DNA from: Prolixibacteraceae bacterium
GTDB lineage: Bacteria > Bacteroidota > Bacteroidia > Bacteroidales > Prolixibacteraceae
Assembly (NCBI GenBank): GCA_014380255.1
Contig: JACMKG010000139.1
Location: 1 to 6,781 of the forward strand
DNA length: 6,781 bases
Direction: 5' to 3'
The translations under genes were made by a program, and so were the position numbers. This document shows, piece after piece, positions 6,318 to 6,781 of the stretch; the stretch's first letter is position 1; every line of letters starts with the position of its first letter. The notes beneath the pieces are model-generated. The model was not told where the DNA came from, ran no database searches, and saw only the letters and a program-made list of their open reading frames with translations.

Positions 6318-6435
6318 TATTCCGTCCGCAATAACATTTGTTCTTTTATCATCATCTTTCGCGGACGGAGTGTAGCATGGTTATAGCTGCGTTACTAAGG
6401 TTGAAAAATTTGCAAGATGGTTTAAATTGCAAGCC
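6318..6435. repeat. Second repeat family, copy 2
   Basis: The core 6321-6368 has perfect 9-bp inverted ends TCCGTCCGC (6321-6329) and GCGGACGGA (6361-6369) around a 31-nt loop. The right-hand extension carries TACTAAGGT (6393-6401), GGTTT (6419-6423) and TTGCAAGCC (6427-6435). TTGCAA, itself a palindrome, occurs twice here (6410-6415 and 6427-6432) and could form a small hairpin. Orientation is the same as copy 1, so the pair forms direct repeats 324 bp apart. Confidence 0.75.
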
Positions 6436-6477
6436 TCTGATTCTTTTCCACTTCCTAATTTCTTCTTTTCTTTTCTT

Positions 6478-6510
6478 GAATATTGGATATTCATTATTCA
6501 ATATTGAATA
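6478..6510. repeat. AT-rich palindromes (GAATATT/AATATTC type)
   Basis: TATTCAATATTGAATA at 6495-6510 is a perfect 16-bp palindrome, and GAATATTGGATATTC at 6478-6492 is a near-palindrome with 6-bp arms beside it. They directly precede the AAC-phased tract. As a binding site they would be unusually AT-rich; I favour a repeat-type intergenic sequence, with a regulatory site as the alternative. Confidence 0.5.
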
Positions 6511-6515
6511 TTATT

Positions 6516-6600
6516 TTAACCATCTAATCATCCAACATTTCAAACTTTTTCAAACCCTTCAAACCTTTCCAACCATCTAACTTTTAACCTTTTCTTCAAC
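6516..6600. repeat. AAC-phased degenerate tract downstream of and into the cmk 3' end
   Basis: The trinucleotide AAC ends at 6520, 6536, 6545, 6555, 6564, 6573, 6581 and 6588, mostly 7-10 bp apart, with CTTTTTC-like pyrimidine spacers. The same style of tract makes up the interior of elements A and B (in A the AAC steps are 10, 8, 9, 9, 8, 8). The tract runs through the cmk stop codon (6577-6579) into its last codons. No gene is seen in it. Confidence 0.55.
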
Positions 6601-6781
6601 CTTACGAATCACCCATTCCAATTGTTCTTCGCGTGTTATGTGGCTGTTATCGAGTACAAAGGCATCCTCCGCTTGGCGCAAGGGACTGGTTTCACGGGTT
6701 GAATCTATCCGGTCGCGTTCCTGTACATTCTGCAGGATTTCAGCATAGGAAACTTTTTCCCCTTTGGCCGACAGTTCATCA
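6577..6781 (-). CDS. cmk: Cytidylate kinase, C-terminal 67 residues (N-terminal part outside window)
   Basis: On the minus strand the frame is open from the window end to TAG at 6579-6577. The enzyme transfers phosphate from ATP to CMP or dCMP in pyrimidine nucleotide metabolism. The visible part carries the CMP-binding signature RDRIDSTRETSPL (residues 22-34 of the fragment): R22, D26 and R29 fall exactly on E. coli R181, D185 and R188. It is followed by A-DAFVLDNS (37-46), the conserved LDxS strand seen in all Cmk proteins, and a terminal charged helix ending KVEEKVKS. The missing P-loop and NMP-binding domains lie beyond the window. The gene points toward ispH, with 641 bp of repeat-filled DNA between them, so co-transcription would have to cross several hairpins. 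Confidence 0.93.
   Translation of the reverse strand, partial: DELSAKGEKVSYAEILQNVQERDRIDSTRETSPLRQAEDAFVLDNSHITREEQLEWVIRKVEEKVKS

Noticed and set aside
6361..6440. tRNA-like look (GCGGACG start, GTGTAGCATGGTTATAGC, GGTTTAAAT)
   Set aside because: No 3' acceptor strand pairs with GCGGACG downstream; its complement lies upstream as the inverted end of the repeat, and no anticodon arm can be drawn.
6338..6580. 80-residue plus-strand open frame
   Set aside because: It covers repeat copy 2, the AT palindromes and the AAC tract and ends in the cmk stop region; the composition follows the repeats rather than a protein.
3556..6600. CRISPR array
   Set aside because: The repeats are few, differ in length and are not separated by regular unique spacers; no cas gene is present.
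1..6781. A novel multi-gene system
   Set aside because: Every supported gene belongs to a well-known family with intact motifs; the unexplained content is confined to intergenic repeats and hairpins.

Overview
The window looks like a chromosomal housekeeping segment of a Bacteroidota bacterium, probably of Bacteroidales/Marinilabiliales type. The basis is the protein family variants (a long 827-residue PriA and a MacB/FtsX-type permease ending in the familiar NPVEALKYE-like tail), the lack of Shine-Dalgarno sequences, AT-rich intergenic DNA with AAC-phased tracts, and the gene order cmk - ispH - pfkA. The genus cannot be named from this sequence.

Layout: (1) 1-870, plus strand, the C-terminal part of an ABC-transporter permease of the MacB/FtsX family, cut by the window edge. 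(2) 871-952, a short convergent intergenic gap holding a perfect 15-bp inverted repeat built from heptamers. (3) 953-3436, minus strand, priA (primosomal replication-restart helicase). (4) 3437-3747, the priA leader followed by repeat element A. (5) 3748-4767, minus strand, pfkA (ATP-type 6-phosphofructokinase). (6) 4768-5077, the pfkA leader followed by repeat element B. (7) 5078-5935, minus strand, ispH (last enzyme of the MEP isoprenoid pathway), apparently with a TTG start. (8) 5936-6576, a 641-bp non-coding stretch made of a truncated third element end, two copies of a second, ~118-bp repeat, a strong GC-rich hairpin, AT-rich palindromes and an AAC-periodic tract. (9) 6577-6781, minus strand, the C-terminus of cmk (cytidylate kinase).

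The four minus-strand genes are unrelated in pathway (nucleotide, isoprenoid, glycolysis, replication restart) but all point the same way. Each intergenic gap between them is filled with repetitive, structured DNA. No defence system, CRISPR, integrase, complete transposase or biosynthetic cluster is visible. The most interesting content is the intergenic repeats: two nearly full 189/190-bp elements with 33-bp terminal inverted repeats starting 3-4 bp after a stop codon, a truncated third copy abutting the ispH start, and an unrelated repeat pair flanking a 50-nt hairpin.
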